From an uncultured Ruminococcus sp. (GTDB lineage: Bacteria; Bacillota; Clostridia; Oscillospirales; CAG-272), in NCBI GenBank assembly GCA_902778985.1, contig CACYZS010000100.1:1-5223 (forward strand): a stretch of DNA of 5,223 nucleotides, in the 5' to 3' direction. Of this stretch, positions 4,790 through 5,223 are shown piece by piece (position 1 is the first letter of the stretch; every line of letters begins with the position of its first letter). Made by a program: the position numbers and the translations under genes. Under the pieces are notes generated by a model that did not search any database, was not told the DNA's origin, and saw only the letters and a list, made by a program, of their open reading frames with translations.

Positions 4790-5223
4790 TTCGCCGTCTC
4801 CTCCTTCCCTTTCTTTTCGGGTTTCGGGGGGTTCGGCGCGCCGATCGGACGCCGAATGGTGAGTTTGTCAATGTACGGGCAGAGCAGGTTCATCATCAGG
4901 ATCGCGTACGAGACGCCCTCGGTGTGCCCGGCAAGACGGATCAGCACCGTGATCGCGCCGCATCCGACGCCGAAGATCAGTTTCCCGAGCGGCGAGGCGG
5001 GGGAGGTCACGTAGTCGGTCGCCATGAAGATCGCGCCGATAAGCAGCCCGCCCGAAAGCACCTGTTCCAGGGGATCCGCCCCGCAGACGAGTGACAGCAG
5101 CGCGACGGTGCCGACGAACGACACCGGGATATGCCAGGTGACGACGCGGCGGGCGAGCAGATAGACAAGCCCGATCAGGAGCGCGAGACTGCAGGTCTCG
5201 CCGATCGCCCCGGCGTGGAAGCC
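4786..5223 (-). CDS. rnfD: RnfD, membrane flavoprotein subunit, 5'-truncated
   Basis: These are the C-terminal 145 residues of RnfD, open to the right edge of the window. The fragment starts GFHAGAIGETCSLALLIG and continues YLLARRVVTWHIPVSFVGT, ATDYVTSP, GKLIFGVGCG, EGVSYAILMMNLLCPYID, all close to the family consensus. About four membrane helices are visible; the whole family protein has about ten. The covalent FMN threonine lies upstream and cannot be checked here. The GTG at 5122-5124 is an internal valine, not a start. The tail RRPIGAPNPPKPEKKGKEETAK is charged and presumably cytosolic. The stop overlaps the rnfG ATG. RnfD is thought to form part of the ion path with RnfA and RnfE. rnfC is expected upstream, beyond the window. 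Confidence 0.95.
   Translation of the reverse strand, partial: GFHAGAIGETCSLALLIGLVYLLARRVVTWHIPVSFVGTVALLSLVCGADPLEQVLSGGLLIGAIFMATDYVTSPASPLGKLIFGVGCGAITVLIRLAGHTEGVSYAILMMNLLCPYIDKLTIRRPIGAPNPPKPEKKGKEETAK
4800..4806 (-). promoter_or_regulatory. Ribosome binding site of rnfG
   Basis: AAGGAGG lies within the 3' end of rnfD, 10 nt before the rnfG ATG. Unlike the sites of rnfE, rnfA and rnfB it has the standard GGAGG core. Confidence 0.65.

Noticed and set aside
4355..5014. Plus-strand open frame of 219 codons opposite rnfG and rnfD
   Set aside because: It is antisense to two conserved Rnf genes, and its sequence shows no family motif.
5191..5199. GETC in RnfD as a possible covalent FMN site
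   Set aside because: By recall of RnfD and NqrB alignments, the flavinylated threonine (in an SGAT-like motif) lies further upstream, outside this window. The GET segment belongs to a following helix and is not the attachment site.

Overview
The window comes from a GC-rich anaerobic bacterium, most likely a clostridial Firmicute. The evidence is an Rnf operon of the clostridial type (gene order D-G-E-A-B, with a long multi-cluster RnfB), purine-rich Shine-Dalgarno sites, and a PDZ/radical-SAM/DUF512 protein typical of Firmicutes and cyanobacteria. No taxonomic search was possible, so the assignment is inference.

Layout. Positions 3-401 (+) hold the 3' part of a TtcA-family tRNA thiolation enzyme whose start is outside the window. 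Positions 402-678 form a convergent intergenic region packed with six hairpins. Two of them belong to the same structured element, placed in opposite orientations at the ends of the two converging genes. Positions 679-1998 (-) encode a PDZ-radical SAM-DUF512 protein of unknown function. A perfect 24-nt palindrome at 2034-2057 sits between it and the Rnf operon as a probable terminator. Positions 2063-5223 (-) hold, in transcription order, rnfD (3' part), rnfG, rnfE, rnfA and rnfB. rnfC and the operon promoter are presumably beyond the right edge.

The five Rnf subunits form most of a membrane complex that moves electrons between reduced ferredoxin and NAD+ and couples this to Na+ or H+ movement. 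RnfB accepts ferredoxin electrons through its Fe-S clusters, RnfA and RnfE hold a membrane Fe-S site, and RnfG and RnfD carry flavins. The genes are tightly coupled, with two 4-nt ATGA overlaps and two gaps of 12-13 nt. rnfE, rnfA and rnfB share a distinctive G-run ribosome binding site exactly 7 nt before the ATG.

I see no clearly new defence, mobile or CRISPR system. The most notable items are the paired structured 3'-end element (conserved core and tail, with covarying outer base pairs), its intrusion into the end of the DUF512 gene so that the stop codon falls at the hairpin loop, and a cysteine-rich cytosolic-looking tail on RnfE.
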